This document shows, one piece after another, positions 63,872 through 64,000 of a DNA stretch of 64,000 nt. A model generated the notes under the pieces. That model was not told the origin of the DNA. It did not search any database and was given only the letters and a program-made list of their open reading frames with translations. Made by a program: the position numbers and the translations under genes. Source of the DNA: Methylobacillus gramineus (GTDB lineage Bacteria; Pseudomonadota; Gammaproteobacteria; Burkholderiales; Methylophilaceae); contig NZ_JAJAVE010000001.1 in assembly GCF_020532675.1 (NCBI RefSeq), positions 992,001 to 1,056,000 on the forward strand. Reading direction: 5' to 3'. How positions within the stretch are numbered: position 1 is the first letter of the stretch; every line of letters starts with the position of its first letter.

Positions 63872-64000
63872 TTATTTATTGCTAATAACCATGCCAGAAA
63901 GCCCTGCCACTTTGACCTTACCAAGTGCCTGCTCGGCGGCTTCACGACTGCTAAAAGGCCCCACTCTCAATCGAGTTTTCTCACCACTGGCCGTAGGAAT
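63872..64000 (-). CDS. SPOR-domain (DedD-like) protein, C-terminal end
   Basis: The last 42 residues of a gene whose start is outside the window. The visible end, with EKTRLRVGPFSSREAAEQALGKVKVAGLSGMVI, is the second half of a SPOR domain, which binds denuded peptidoglycan at the division site. DedD-like genes precede cvpA-purF in many proteobacteria. The stop lies three bases before the cvpA start. Confidence 0.82.
   Translation of the reverse strand: MPTASGEKTRLRVGPFSSREAAEQALGKVKVAGLSGMVISNK

Overview
The window comes from an obligate or near-obligate methylotrophic betaproteobacterium of the Methylophilaceae type (Methylobacillus, Methylovorus or Methylophilus-like). That placement is inferred from three things seen together: a complete ribulose monophosphate (RuMP) formaldehyde-fixation block beside fae, a large set of tetrahydromethanopterin (H4MPT) and methylofuran genes, and a pqqABCDE operon. 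The order gyrA-serC-pheA-(x)-hisC and the order dedD/SPOR-cvpA-purF-metZ are ordinary proteobacterial housekeeping contexts. I saw no rRNA, tRNA, CRISPR array, transposase or integrase.

Layout. 1-0.44 kb: end of a Tad/Flp pilus locus (prepilin peptidase fragment, Flp pilin). 0.67-5.9 kb: a minus-strand cofactor operon (ATP-grasp ligase, MfnF-like protein, pabB, MfnE-like kinase, pterin dehydratase) with a divergent HisA-like gene. 5.97-9.25 kb: fae, 6-phospho-3-hexuloisomerase, 3-hexulose-6-phosphate synthase and transaldolase, mostly separated by their own hairpins. 9.4-15.26 kb: minus-strand H4MPT operon (beta-RFAP synthase, mtdB, ATP-grasp protein, mch, RimK-like ligase, CitG-like protein). 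15.56-20.26 kb: divergent fhcBADC. Together these make methylofuran and H4MPT, capture formaldehyde on H4MPT (Fae), oxidise it to formate (MtdB, Mch, Fhc), or fix it through RuMP.

20.4-24.7 kb: OmpA-like lipoprotein, YigZ, a HerA-like ATPase, a DUF302 protein and cysB. 24.9-30.4 kb: sulfate assimilation (TauE-like permease, cysI, DUF934, cysD, cysN) divergent from cysB; cysH stands apart at 34.9 kb. Between them lie fdxA, fabV, a Bcr/CflA exporter and cfa.

35.6-47.6 kb: a type I secretion operon read on the minus strand: HlyB-type ABC transporter, an unrecognised lipoprotein, a 2,624-residue lipase/RTX protein and an HlyD-type adaptor. This is the most accessory-looking part of the window, and the RTX gene has an AT-rich core. 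48.0-51.3 kb: pqqABCDE, with a 23-residue pqqA too short for ordinary gene calling. 51.6-58.9 kb: hisC, a membrane diguanylate cyclase, pheA, serC, gyrA. 59.1-64.0 kb: a 2-Cys peroxiredoxin, two small stress-type proteins, metZ, purF, cvpA and the end of a SPOR-domain gene.

The most interesting signals are two H4MPT-operon genes whose reading frames seem to need non-ATG/GTG/TTG starts (one lies in frame behind the mtdB stop codon), the large secreted lipase/RTX protein with an unknown lipoprotein partner, conserved genes of uncertain function inside the C1-cofactor operons, and several perfect inverted repeats in regulatory gaps.
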